From positions 8,307,001 to 8,371,000 of the forward strand of contig NC_083388.1 of assembly GCF_031755915.1 (NCBI RefSeq): a DNA stretch of 64,000 nucleotides. Reading direction: 5' to 3'. The position numbers were made by a program, and so were the translations under genes. Of this stretch, positions 32,879 through 43,961 are shown one piece after another. Below the pieces are notes generated by a model. The model did not search any database. It was not told the origin of the DNA and saw nothing but the letters and a program-made list of their open reading frames with translations. Origin of the DNA: Ziziphus jujuba (lineage: Eukaryota > Streptophyta > Magnoliopsida > Rosales > Rhamnaceae). Position 1 is the stretch's first letter. Each line of letters begins with the position of its first letter.

Positions 32879-33551
32879 GTACCATGATACAAGAAAATTA
32901 TATTATCATCATTTATATCATTATGTATTGAGATTTTATTTCCATTCAGGTCTAAATGCGTACTTGGAATTACAGTGACAAAGTTACGTGAATAATATGA
33001 AGTCACTTCCATATCTGGTTTATGGGATAGATAAGCACATTAACTTTCTGCTGTTTATATGTACATATTCGTTTTTGTGGTTTGGATTCTAAACCAGATG
33101 TTTTATTTTCATATAAGCTAACAAAATCCCAAGTCAACCAATTTGTTCCAAATAAGAAAACAAGTTATAACTTCAAAGGATAAATAAATATAAAGGGCTA
33201 CCACTATTTTTATTTATTTTTCTTTCAGAGTAAATATCACTATAGTCCTCTTTATTTTATTATTTTTTAATATTATATTTTTATTATGAAAAATTTTAGT
33301 ACAACCCCTATACATTTCATTTTCATTTCAACATACCACTATATTTTAGAACTGTTAAAATAGATTAAGAAATTTGACTCATTTACCCTTCATTTAATTA
33401 ACTTCTTTTATCCATTCTTATAAATGAAAAATAATGAAAATAATGTAATCAAATTTATAATTAACATAAGTGAGTTGACTCAGTTAGTAAACCACTCACA
33501 CAAATACTTGAAAAGTTAGAGGTTCAAAACACTGAGATGAGGATGGGTGAA

Positions 33552-35345
33552 ATCATGCTTATTATATATAACTCGTTCTTTTTTTTTTTAAAATAAAAAA
33601 TCATGATTAATTTTTTTTCCTTTAAAAAAAAGAAATAATTTTAAATGTATTAAACGTTGACAAGCTTTTCAATCATGCTTATTATATATAATTTTGTTAC
33701 TTTTTTTTAAATAAAAAATTCATAATTAAATTTTTTTCCTTTTAAAAAACAGAAATAATTTCAAATGTATTAAATGTTAATAAGCTTAACTCTTGGAGTT
33801 GTATTTGAGTCTTTAAAATGATCATGCTCATTAGATATAATTCGTTACATTTTTTTTAATAAATTGGAGAGGGGATTTTAGCACCAATGTTTTTTTATTT
33901 TTTTGTTTTCTTTTTTTAATTTCTTGAAAAAAAAAGGAAAAAATTGTAGAAATGAAAAAAAAAAAAAGAGGATCAAAAAAGGGAAAATGGGTTAAATTCT
34001 AACTTTATCAATAAAAATTTTTAAAAATGATGTTATATTCAAAAGCAAAATATAAGAGGATTATACTGATTTTTTTTATAATAAAAATATATTATTGAAA
34101 AAATAGCAACTTAGAGTTACTACAGTGATATTTAATTTTTTTAATTAAATATTGCTTTTTGTCATTATTTTGACAAAAGAATTCATAATTAAAATTTTTT
34201 TCCTTTGAAAAAATAAATAATTTCATGTATTAAATGTTGATAATCTTTATAGTTATGCTTATTATATATAACTCATTATTTTTTTAAATAAAAAATTCAA
34301 AGTTAATTTTTTTTTCCTTTTAAAAAAAATAATTTTAAAATTAAATGTTAATAAGTTTAACTTTTAAAGTTATGTTTGAGTCTTTAAAACAGTCATGCTC
34401 ATTATATATAACTAGTTACTTTTTTCTTTTTTAATAAATTGGAGAGGGGATTTTAGCACCAGTGTTTTATTTTTTTTTCTTTTCGTTTTTTAATTTCTTG
34501 GAAAGAAAAAAAGGAAATATTGTAGAAATGAAAAAAAAAAAAAAAGGTCAAAAAAAAGGTAAATGGGTTAAATTCTAACTTTATCAACAAGAATTTTAAA
34601 AAATGTTGTTATATTAACATAAGCAAAATGTAAGAGGAATATATTGATATTTAATTTTATAATAAAAATGTATTATTGAAAAAAATAGCAACTTAGAGGC
34701 TACGACAGTGATATTTACATTTTTTTTAATTGAAATATTGCTTTTTGTCATTATTTTGACCCAAAAAAATCATAATTAAAAGTTTTTTCCTTTAAAAAAA
34801 AAATAATTTCAAATGTATTAAATGTTGATAAGCTTTACAATCATGCTTATTATATTTAACTCGTTACTTGTATTTTTAAATAAAAAATTCATAATTAAAA
34901 TTTTTTTCTTTTAAAAAAATAAATAATTTCAAATGTATTAAACGTTTATAAGTTTAATTTTTAAAGTTATGTTTGAGTCTTTAAAACATTCATGCTCATT
35001 ATATATAACTCGTTAATTTTTTCTTTTTTAATAAATCGAAGAGGTGATTTTAGCACCAGTTTTTTTTTTCTTTTTTTTAATTTCTTGGAAAGAAAAAAGG
35101 AAAAATTGTAGAAATGAGAAAAAGTTCAAAAAATGATAAATGGGTCAAATTCTAACTTTCTCAATAAGAATTTTAAGAAATGATATTATATTGGAACAAA
35201 AACAAAATGCAAGAAGGTTATACTAATATTTTTTATAATAAAAATATGATATTGAAAAAATAGCAACTTAGAAATAATTACAGTAATATTTAATTTTTTT
35301 TTTTTGAAATATTGCTTTTTGCCATTATTTTGACAATCACATATA
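33552..35345. repeat. Tandem array, three copies of about 575-597 bp
   Basis: The landmark AATAAATTGGAGAGGGGATT occurs at 33858, at 34433 and, with changes, at 35030 (spacings 575 and 597 bp). Other shared landmarks recur in the same order: TTATATATAACTCGTT, GGGTTAAATTCTAAC and AGCAACTTAGAG. The first part also has an internal duplication of about 120 bp (ATGCTTATTATATATAA at about 33555 and 33674). It is very AT-rich with no coding capacity. It fills most of the spacer between F and G. Confidence 0.85.
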
Positions 35346-35349
35346 GAAC

Positions 35350-36741
35350 CAGAGGTGTAAATTATTAGTTGTCAGTATTAAAAGCAATATTTTTAACGAT
35401 TTTAATTAAAAATCTATATGGCAAAGTGAAGCAAGAACCTATATATTAACTATTAACACATCGGGCGCGGATCCCACTTATGACAATCTGACAAATAACT
35501 TCATTTTTTTCTTTTTTTTTTCTCATTTTTTTTTTTTTTTGGGGTTGTCTGCAATCAAAGGAGGCCAGCCTAAATTCCAAAAAAATAGAGGTTATGGTCA
35601 ACCTTTCATTGTTTTAAAATCCGGGGCAATATTAGAATCGATTTATGATTGATTCTTCTTTTCTTTTTCTATTTTTGGAATAATATAAAATATTTATTAA
35701 AATTTATTTATCAAATAATATGGTAGATAATATAATACCATTTAAATGCTTTTTTTTTTAAATTTATTGATTCATTTAAATATTTAATTTTTCATATTTA
35801 GTTAATAAAAATATATTAATTAATAATATTTTAAATATCTAAATAAATTTAGTAGACAGTTTAACAAATTATTTGTTGCAGTTATAATTAAAATTTATCC
35901 ATTGAAATTAAAATGACAAAATAAAAATGTCTAATAATTTTTTTTGTTTTCTTTTAGAAGGAAATCAAACGAGAATCTAATAAATTTGATTTGAAGTGGG
36001 ATATTTTGTGTGTTTTAAACGTATATTTATTATTTTTTTTTTCAGAAAAAAGAAAAGTACATTTATTCTTATGATGAAAAATTGTAACATCAATGCAGAT
36101 GAAAAAAAATGACTATTATTATGACATATATTTTTTTTAATATTATTAATGCTATATATATTTTTGCAATAATTATTATGTATAAGTAAATTATGCACAC
36201 AGCAGTTTTCTCCTAGGCATATACAATTTTTCCATGGAAGGTAAGGCATTCATCTCTTTGTGGGTGTCAAACGCGCATTCTTTGGACATGCAGATATTAT
36301 CACTTACTCTTTTATCCTTACTGAGCGATGGGCACCTTCCCCATCATATATATATAATCTACATAGAACAACTTTTTTTTTTTTTTTTGGGTAGTGCCTG
36401 GCTTTGTTTACAAATCTATTATATGTAATCTACACTCAAACATTTAGAAAATTTAAGACAAAATTGGTTTCCATTTCTTGGAAAGTAGATATTGTTATTA
36501 ATTGGAACATTTGAAAACTCCACATTGGTTGGGAAAAAAAAAAAAAAAAAGATGTTCTATGTTAAACTTCTTTCATGGTTTTTTCTTTAAATTATTATTA
36601 TTTTTTTTATATAACAAACAATAGTAGTATGCAAATGCAACTTATACAGTAGAGAAACATAAATGTTACTGAATGCTTAAAAACAAGTAAAAATACATAT
36701 AATAATTATGCATTTCCATTTGGATCTGAAGTTTCATCAGC
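35350..36741. other. Spacer downstream of subtilase G
   Basis: AT-rich with poly-T tracts (35521-35541, 36373-36389). A short block near 35970-36010 (TTTGATTTGAAGTGGGATA) recurs near 28240 and 41920, so the flanks of the units are duplicated too. No gene seen. Confidence 0.5.
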
Positions 36742-36956
36742 TTAATTAAAAATGACAGTAGGACTTCTGACACTACGAGTACCATCAAACCAGATGATTG
36801 AAGAAGACATCATAGTTCTATTATTAACCACAGACCCTTTAACAGTCACATTAAAAGTCATCTCCTCGTTCGGGGATTTGAAGAAAAGAACTTCAGGCAC
36901 CACTTTCACATCGAGTTTTGAATTTCCAGTAACTTTTACTTTGTAAGTGGACGTTG

Positions 36957-37434
36957 TTAAAAAGTAAATAATAAATAATTTGTAATTTTGTATCAAAGTC
37001 GGCAGCATGAGGAAAAGTTTGATTTGGATACTTCATGGTTAAAAGAGTAGAAAAGTGACATGTGTCTTGCATTTAATGTAAGGAAATCAAATTGTTTACT
37101 AAAAAGTTGCCATACGTAAGCTAGCTTTAAATATATTGAGTAGTTCGTTAATAGGTTGACATGTGTACTCAAATGAGCTGTACTTTTACATGTATTGAAA
37201 AGAAAACAGCAAAGCAGGTTGTTTACCTTGAATCGCCTCTTTTAAACTTATATATAAGTTTGGACCAATTTATTTTGAATAAAAAATAAAAAAAGAGCAA
37301 TAATTACATATATTCCTTCTTTAGTTTTTTTTAGCTCTTCTTTTCCTTCAGATTATAATTAGCCTCGGCTATTCTCCTTTCTTTTACCTCTTCTATTTTA
37401 TCCAAGTCTCCCATTTTTTACATATTATCCAACA
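36957..37434. mobile_element. Insertion of about 480 bp in subtilase G exon 10
   Basis: Foreign DNA between codons that are contiguous in the other copies (TTTGTAAGTGGA on one side, GGGTGCAAGGCC on the other, plus strand). The insert can be read with TG...CA ends (TGTTAAAAAG to ATCCAACA), as in a solo LTR, and has a TATATAAG near 37250. I could not find a clean target duplication. Its family was not recognised. Confidence 0.55.
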
Positions 37435-38315
37435 GAGGGTGCAAGGCCAACATTCTTCACTCTTCTATGAAACCGGACTCTGAATGACCCATTAGTTTGA
37501 ATTCGAAAGGCAAGAGAAGGATAATTCAGATACTTCGGCTCATTAGAAACTATGGGGCAAGTGATATTAGAATCACCAGAGATAAACTTTATTTTGTCCT
37601 CGGTATAACCAATGCCACATAGAAACTTTATGTAATCCGCTTCAGCAATTTCATACACAAGTCCAGGATCAGTGGCTTTGACGGGAATAACATGCCCAGC
37701 TCCATAACCAAATTCGCTATCAGAACTTTGAGTACTATTCATGACCCAAGCTACAACCAACCAAAAAAAATAAAAAAAATAAAAAAAAAGAGAATTTGTT
37801 ACAAATTAGTTACAATGAGATTGGTTGTTAATTAAGTCAATAACATAAAATTAATAACCTCAAAAATGTAAGTAACATATTGTAACATGTTGATGAGTCA
37901 TATGAATGAGAAAATATATACCAGTTGTCATAAGAGCTGATTTTATGGCGGAAGGAGACCAATTAGGATGAAATGATTTAACATATGCAGCTGCTCCAGC
38001 AACATGAGGGCAAGCCATGGATGTTCCAGATATTATACTGTACTTTACCCTCCTTGTGTCATCAAGGGAAGACGAAGGTATAGCTACAGGTGAATAAGCA
38101 GCCAATATATCTATCCCCGGATTTGCTATATTTGGCTGCACAACAATTAAGTAAAACATAGCAAAATTCCATGAAAATGAAAAGGATTGATCTACAAGAA
38201 ACAAAATGACAAAAATGGATTCTTAGAAAAACATATACCTTCAAAATATCAGGCGTAATGTCATTTGGACCCATGAAGAGAAGGAAGCAATTCTAGGAGC
38301 AGCAAAACCTATGAT

Positions 38316-38518
38316 TGTGAAGTCCCACATCGGTTGAAAAGGAAAACGAAACACTTCATATAAGTGGGTGTGGATATATTTCCCTTGTGAGGTCTTTTAA
38401 AACCTTAAGAACTGGATTGTAAGAGGATTTCCTAGCCCAAAAAGGACAATATCGCATGCGGGTTATATTTAGGACTGGATTGTAAAATGATTCTCTAGAT
38501 CCAAAGAGGCGGACCACA
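38316..38518 (+). mobile_element. 203-bp TRIM-like solo LTR with snRNA-type upstream element
   Basis: Inserted in exon 8 of subtilase G. It has TG...CA ends (TGTGAAGTCCC to GGACCACA) and a perfect 5-bp target duplication ATGAT (38311-38315 and 38519-38523). That is the signature of an LTR retroelement integrase. At this length and without coding sequence it looks like a solo LTR of a TRIM-type element. It carries AGTCCCACATCGG (38321-38333), which matches the plant snRNA upstream sequence element RTCCCACATCG, then a TATAAG box at 38359, 26 bases on. GACTGGATTGTAA occurs twice inside it with small changes. Confidence 0.78.
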
Positions 38519-40339
38519 ATGATGCTTTCACTTTTCATTATCTTTTCAATATTTTTGCTTGAGGGTTCCTATTATAAAACTAGAAAATATAAATAACCTT
38601 GAATGACATTGGATAAGCAAACACAATTAACCTCATAGATTTCATTGCCTAAATATGGGGATAGATATAGTACTCATACTTTGTGGAATCATAGTAGGTC
38701 TGGACAGCTGTGTAGTCTTCAGAGCTTAAACCTGATGAAGGATATGGTTCTATGAAAGGAGTATCAACCGCCTCTGTTTGCAAGTATATTATACCAGTTG
38801 CATTACCTAAACCCCCATCCGGTGATTGATCACATAACAAGATCTTTCCCTTCAAAGCAGTCTGGTTTAGGCACGATTCAGAACAGGTCTTGAAATGTTA
38901 CAAATATTCATAAAGTTTATCTTCTTCTATTGTTATTGCTGTGCTTCTACCATTTTTTCTGAAGGCTAATTGGAATATGCCATTACCTGACCTCAATTTC
39001 AGGGCAGCGACCATTTGAAGCTTTTGCTCCATATACTAGAGGAAAACTTGTACCATTCATCGTGAAACCGTTAACTGTATTGCCCTGTATAACATAATAT
39101 GTTCATGTTTTCATGACAAGTCATAACATATATATATATATATATATATGTATATAGTAGCAGAGATGGAAGTAAATGCTGGGACAAATAAGACGTACAA
39201 GCAGAGTCTTTCCATTGCCAAGAACAACTTTGGCTACAATTCGTCTGTCTGTGCTGCTTGCTGCTACTGACAACATCCATGGTGCTACACTTGCTACAGA
39301 CCGATCCACAGGACCAGAGTTGCCAGCGGAATTTACAGTCAATACTCCTTTCTTCAATCCATGAAAAGCACCAATTGCTATACGATCTTCATCATAAGCA
39401 AATGCAAGACTACCCCAAGTGAGATAGTGATGATGTCAACCCCATCAGCAATCGCATCGTCAAGACCAGCCAAGATACCTGATGAACTGCACCCTTCTAG
39501 ATCGCAGACTTTATAAACAGCAATTCTTGCATAAGGAACAGCTCCTTTTGCAGTGCCTTTCGCAATTCCAAAGAAGCTAGCATCGTTTACCGCATTTACA
39601 GCTGCTGTCGAAGCTGTATGGGATCCATGTCCAACTATATCTCTTGCGTCAATAATTGAGACTTCTGCTGATTTGTAAATCTGAGCTCCAATGATTTTGC
39701 TGTAAAATAAAGATTGATTGCTTCATATGATTGATAAGATTTCTATGTGCAACAGACTAAGTGAGGGGCTGTAAAAATTTTATGAAAGGTGTCTCAGAAG
39801 TCCAGATGGTATTGAGAGTAGAGGAGGACACAGGCAAATACTTGTTGCGTGTGAAATTGGCACCACCCGCGCAGACGCCTTTCCACTTCTTTGGAGGAGG
39901 ACCAGAACCTTTGTCGGTAAAACTTTCTGATTCAGGCCAAACTCCAGTGTCCAGAACACCAACTATAACTTCACTCTCGACGGTGGGATTTCTTTTGGTT
40001 TCATTGTGGAGACCCATGAAGTCCCAAGATCTTGTTGTTTGAAGTTGAAGATTTCTACTAGGGAATACAGAAACTACTCCCTTCATATCTGCAAATTAAG
40101 GTTTAGCATTTCTTCTTGTTAATTACACACATAAATCTATGTAAGTGTTTGTATATGTGTGTACTTATATAAATATGTTAATTCTTTAAAATTAATGGCA
40201 ATAAGAGTCTGAGAAAAGTGAGATGGAGTACTTATATACCAGCAACCCTTTGTCTTTCAGTATCAGTAAGTTTGGCTGCAAAGCCATTGAAACTCCTTTT
40301 GTAACTTCTAACTAAAGACTTATCCACAGTGCTGCTCGT

Positions 40340-43290
40340 ATCAAAATAAATTAATCCAGTAAGCAAGGGGAAAATGGAGAATGTGGAGAGAAACTAAATG
40401 ATCATTAAAAAAGCCTGAAAAATATAAATTAAGTTGATCTGAAATTGATTATACTTCTGAACAAGTGCAAAATGTTTAGTTTTCAACCAAAAAAAAGATG
40501 ATGAAGTTTAGTGAACCACGATCCATAAAAACATAAACATGAGTAACCAAGGAGAATGTTTTTCTAGTCAAACATCATTGGCAACATACCAAAATAATAT
40601 ATATAAAACAAAATGTAGCCGATGAAAACGGCTAATCCAATATAATCCAATTTGTTTGGAACAGTTTTTTTAATGTAATTGGATTGAATCTATTTTCAAA
40701 ATTAAAAACCGATTATCAGTTTGGTTTGACTTAATTTTTCGGATGAAAACCAATTAAACCAATCCAAATTGAACTGATTAACCATTAGATAAAATAAAAT
40801 CATATATATTTAAATTTTATATTATTGTCTATACATTCTATCTTGTTGTTGTATTAGCTTAAAGGTTGATGTATTATTATTATTAAATTTTAACTTATGT
40901 TTTTTGTTTTAATATTTATGTATTTTTTTATATTACTATTTTTTGTTCTTTTTTTTTTTTTTTAAACAATCTACCATAAAATGAAAAATAAATATTTTAT
41001 ATAATAGAAAAGCTTAAAAATTTAAAATAAAAAACCCAAAAGTTTTTTTTTAAAGTTCATAAAGTTTTTTTAAATGCACAAGCCCAAAAACAATCATCCA
41101 ACCATTTCAAAATGATTACTAATTTAATTGGTTTGGATTGAATTTTATGTATAGATTGGTTTGGTTTGGATTAAAAAACCAAACCGACTAGTTATTAGAT
41201 TGGTTCGGTTTTTCTCAAATTAGGTTGTTTTGGATTGAGGAACATTCCTAACAAAACGAATCATTGCAAAATGAAAAAGTAAAATAGATACATATTACTT
41301 TTTCATGTTTTTGAGCTCTTGTGATTTGTATATCCATTTTGTATGCAACTCTAATATATGGTATAGTATAAGTTAAATGAAAAGATTTAAGAGGAAAAAT
41401 GACAGTGTATAAAAAAGTTATTAAAAAAGTTCAATTATTAAATGCCCCTCGTAGTGATTTTAAATGAGAATAAAAAATAAATTTATGATAGAGTACTATA
41501 AAGTTTGTTTAGTAATGCAATTAAAACTCTCTAAAATAAATGGAAAGAAAAGCAAATAATAAGAAAGGCAAAAAAGATAAAAATGTTTATTTATTTTAAC
41601 CAGTTTAGTTTTCCAGCTAAAATTTGAAAGGACGTGTTGGGAAAGGAAGATGGTTTAATGAATCTATATGATATTCCAAAACTATCTTCTTGATATTTAA
41701 TAGAAATATTTTGTATGAAGCATATTTTTGTAAATTAATATAAACTGTATTTTTTTTCGTCACTTTTAGTTCCTTTTCTTTTCCTTTCATGAATAATCAT
41801 CTAAACGTCAATTATTATAATAAAAACTATGTTTTTCCTTTCTTTTTCTTTTCTTCCATCAAACTTATTCTTTATCTTCCTTTTCCTTCTTCCATCCAAA
41901 TGTAGTGTGAGTAAATTTGATTTGAAGTGGGGCACATAGTGTGTGAATTAAAAGTATATTTTATTATGATATGCATTGTTTTTGCAATAATTATTATGTT
42001 ATATATATATATATATATTGTATCACATAGTGTGTGAATTAAAAGTATATTTTATTATGATATGCATTGTTTTTGCAATAATTATTATGTTATATATATA
42101 TATATATATATATAAATAATGTATGGTTTAAACTCAAAATATAAATGATAAGGATCCAATAAAGACTTGTTTAATCTTGCGGTTAGGGATTGAACTCAGC
42201 TAAAATCCCCATTCCCTATTTGTTAGCCAAAAAAAAAAAAAAAAAAAGCCAGAAAGTGAAAGTGAAAAAAATTAGACTTTCTTTTGGGTAGTAGTTGAGA
42301 AACAGTAGATGCTGCCACTACGTTTAATGGAAACACCAATAAACATATATTTAAGCTCAACATTAATAATGCTGAATTTTATTTAAAAAAAGATGAATAT
42401 GGGAAAATAAGGGTTTAGATACTACACCTTACAAGTGCTTGTTACCATATTCATTTCATTTTCCAGCAAGTCTTTGCAAAAGGAAAAATCCTATAGAAAA
42501 AGTTAATGTGATGGTCCTTGGAGAGAAGAAAGCTCAACGACGATGTACATATTATGTAGAGGTGTATAATAATCTACCAAGATATTTATCAAATTAATAA
42601 AAAATATTATTATTTTATTGGCTTAGATTTAGTTATATCATAACGTTATATACGCTAAAATATTTATTAAATTTATTTATAAAAAAACATGTATTAATAT
42701 ATTATTGATTAATACATTTATAAATTCTAAATATGGATAGATGAACATTAGATAGATAAATGAATAAAAAAAATAACCCAACTGAATATTGAAAAATTAT
42801 TTGCCATATCATTTGGTAAATAAGTTTTGTAAATATTTTGTTAACTTTAATATTTTCAAAGGTTCATTTATTCATATTTAATTATATTAATATTTTAACC
42901 AAGAATAGAAACACATCTTGCTACTTTGGCTTAGAAAACATCTTGATAACCCTAACATTTTTCTCTTTTTTTTTTTCTTTTTTTTTTCATACAAAAGTCT
43001 CAATAGTGAAAAAATAAATAAACAAATAATAAGAAAAAAAAATTATTGATTAAATTTGTATCCCCATCGAAAATATATATATATATATATATTGAATCTG
43101 ATGTTTAAAATTAAAGTTTACAATACAAATATGCAATGGCACACTAGCTAAAATTGAAATTAAAACCACAAATCGTAAATCAAATAAAGAACATTATTCC
43201 AAGGAGGATTGAAAATATGGTAATCATGTAAAATTATTCTCTTCTTTTTTTTTTTTTTTTTTTCCCTTTTCGTTGCGTGCCTACGTGTAT
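40340..43290. other. Spacer between subtilases G and H
   Basis: No gene seen. At about 40600-41250 an AT-rich block has imperfect inverted ends (GGCTAATCCAATATAATCC and its approximate complement near 41220) and repeated GGTTTGGATT/AATCCAAACC motifs; it may be a non-autonomous DNA transposon. Remnants of exons 1-2 of G were looked for near 40440-40520 and not found. Confidence 0.4.
41933..42113. repeat. 91-bp tandem duplication
   Basis: Copies starting CACATAGTGTGTGAATTAAA at 41933 and 42024 appear identical up to the (TA)n tract that ends each one. The period is 91 bp. Confidence 0.88.
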
Positions 43291-43299
43291 ATGTTGTCA

Positions 43300-43670
43300 A
43301 TACAAAGAGGGATTAATATATATTAATATATATAAGGACAAAACTCTTCGCTACAAATGAAAACTTGTCACTATGTATAAGCATTTGTGACTAAAAAGAG
43401 TATCACTATATTTTGTATGTAAATTTTTGAAGCATGGAAAATTAATCACTAGAGTAAATGAGAGCCTTTATTGTAAAGTTAGTGATGGACTTGTGACAAA
43501 TAAATTTCATAATTAAATTATATTTTGTCACTAAAATTATTTTGCACTTGTATCTAGGTTAATAATAAACCTCCATTAAAAAAAAGTTCAAATTGAGTTT
43601 AGTGACAAATGTTCATACTAGCAACAAACTTAGGGGCGTGTGTGCCACAATTTGTATGGTTGGTGTCATA
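43300..43670. mobile_element. Decayed non-autonomous CACTA-like element
   Basis: Related by sequence to 48364-48750: both contain CTACAAATGAA, TATAAGCATTTGTGAC, TATCACTA and TTTAGTGACA motifs in the same order. The ends are eroded here. There is no coding sequence. Confidence 0.5.
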
Positions 43671-43961
43671 ATATCATATATATATTTTGGTAGAGCTTCG
43701 CATTGCTTATAGATCATTTATATGTAATCTAGAGAAATGTATTTAGGAAATTTAAACCTGAATTAGTTTCCATTTCTTGGAAAGTGGATATTGTTAAAAG
43801 TGGTATTCTGTATTAAACTTCTTTAAGGTTTTCGATCAAATCAATTATTGTACCCACGAGCAACTTATGCAGTGGAGAAAAATGCGATAGGATGCTTATA
43901 AACCAAAATAAAAATAATATAACAATTCTGCTTTCACATTTGGATCTGAAGTTTCATCAGC

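Larger units (their letters stand above)
36742..40334 (-). pseudogene. Subtilase G, lacks exons 1-2 and carries two insertions
   Basis: Exons recognised: 3 (40240-40334), 4 (39842-40088), 5 (39199-39699), 6 (38987-39084), 7 (38680-38888), 8 (38239-38568), 9 (37922-38135) and 10 in two parts (37435-37750 and 36742-36956). Exons 1 and 2, with signal peptide and half the propeptide, are absent. Exon 8 is split by a 203-bp element (38316-38518) and also frameshifted at SSRGP. Exon 10 is split by about 480 bp of foreign DNA. Exon 5 has a one-base loss near 39415. The Asp (VLDTGVW) and Ser ([12 protein letters not shown]) motifs are still intact, so decay is fairly recent. It is closest to H. Confidence 0.88.

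Noticed and set aside
33552..35345. Possible CRISPR-like or satellite centromere array
   Set aside because: Units are about 0.6 kb and AT-rich, with three copies only; there are no short repeats with unique spacers, and this is a eukaryotic genome.
38321..38364. A real snRNA gene starting from the USE/TATA pair
   Set aside because: No U1, U2, U4, U5 or U6 sequence follows. The element has TG...CA ends and a target duplication, so the promoter-like motifs belong to a transposon.
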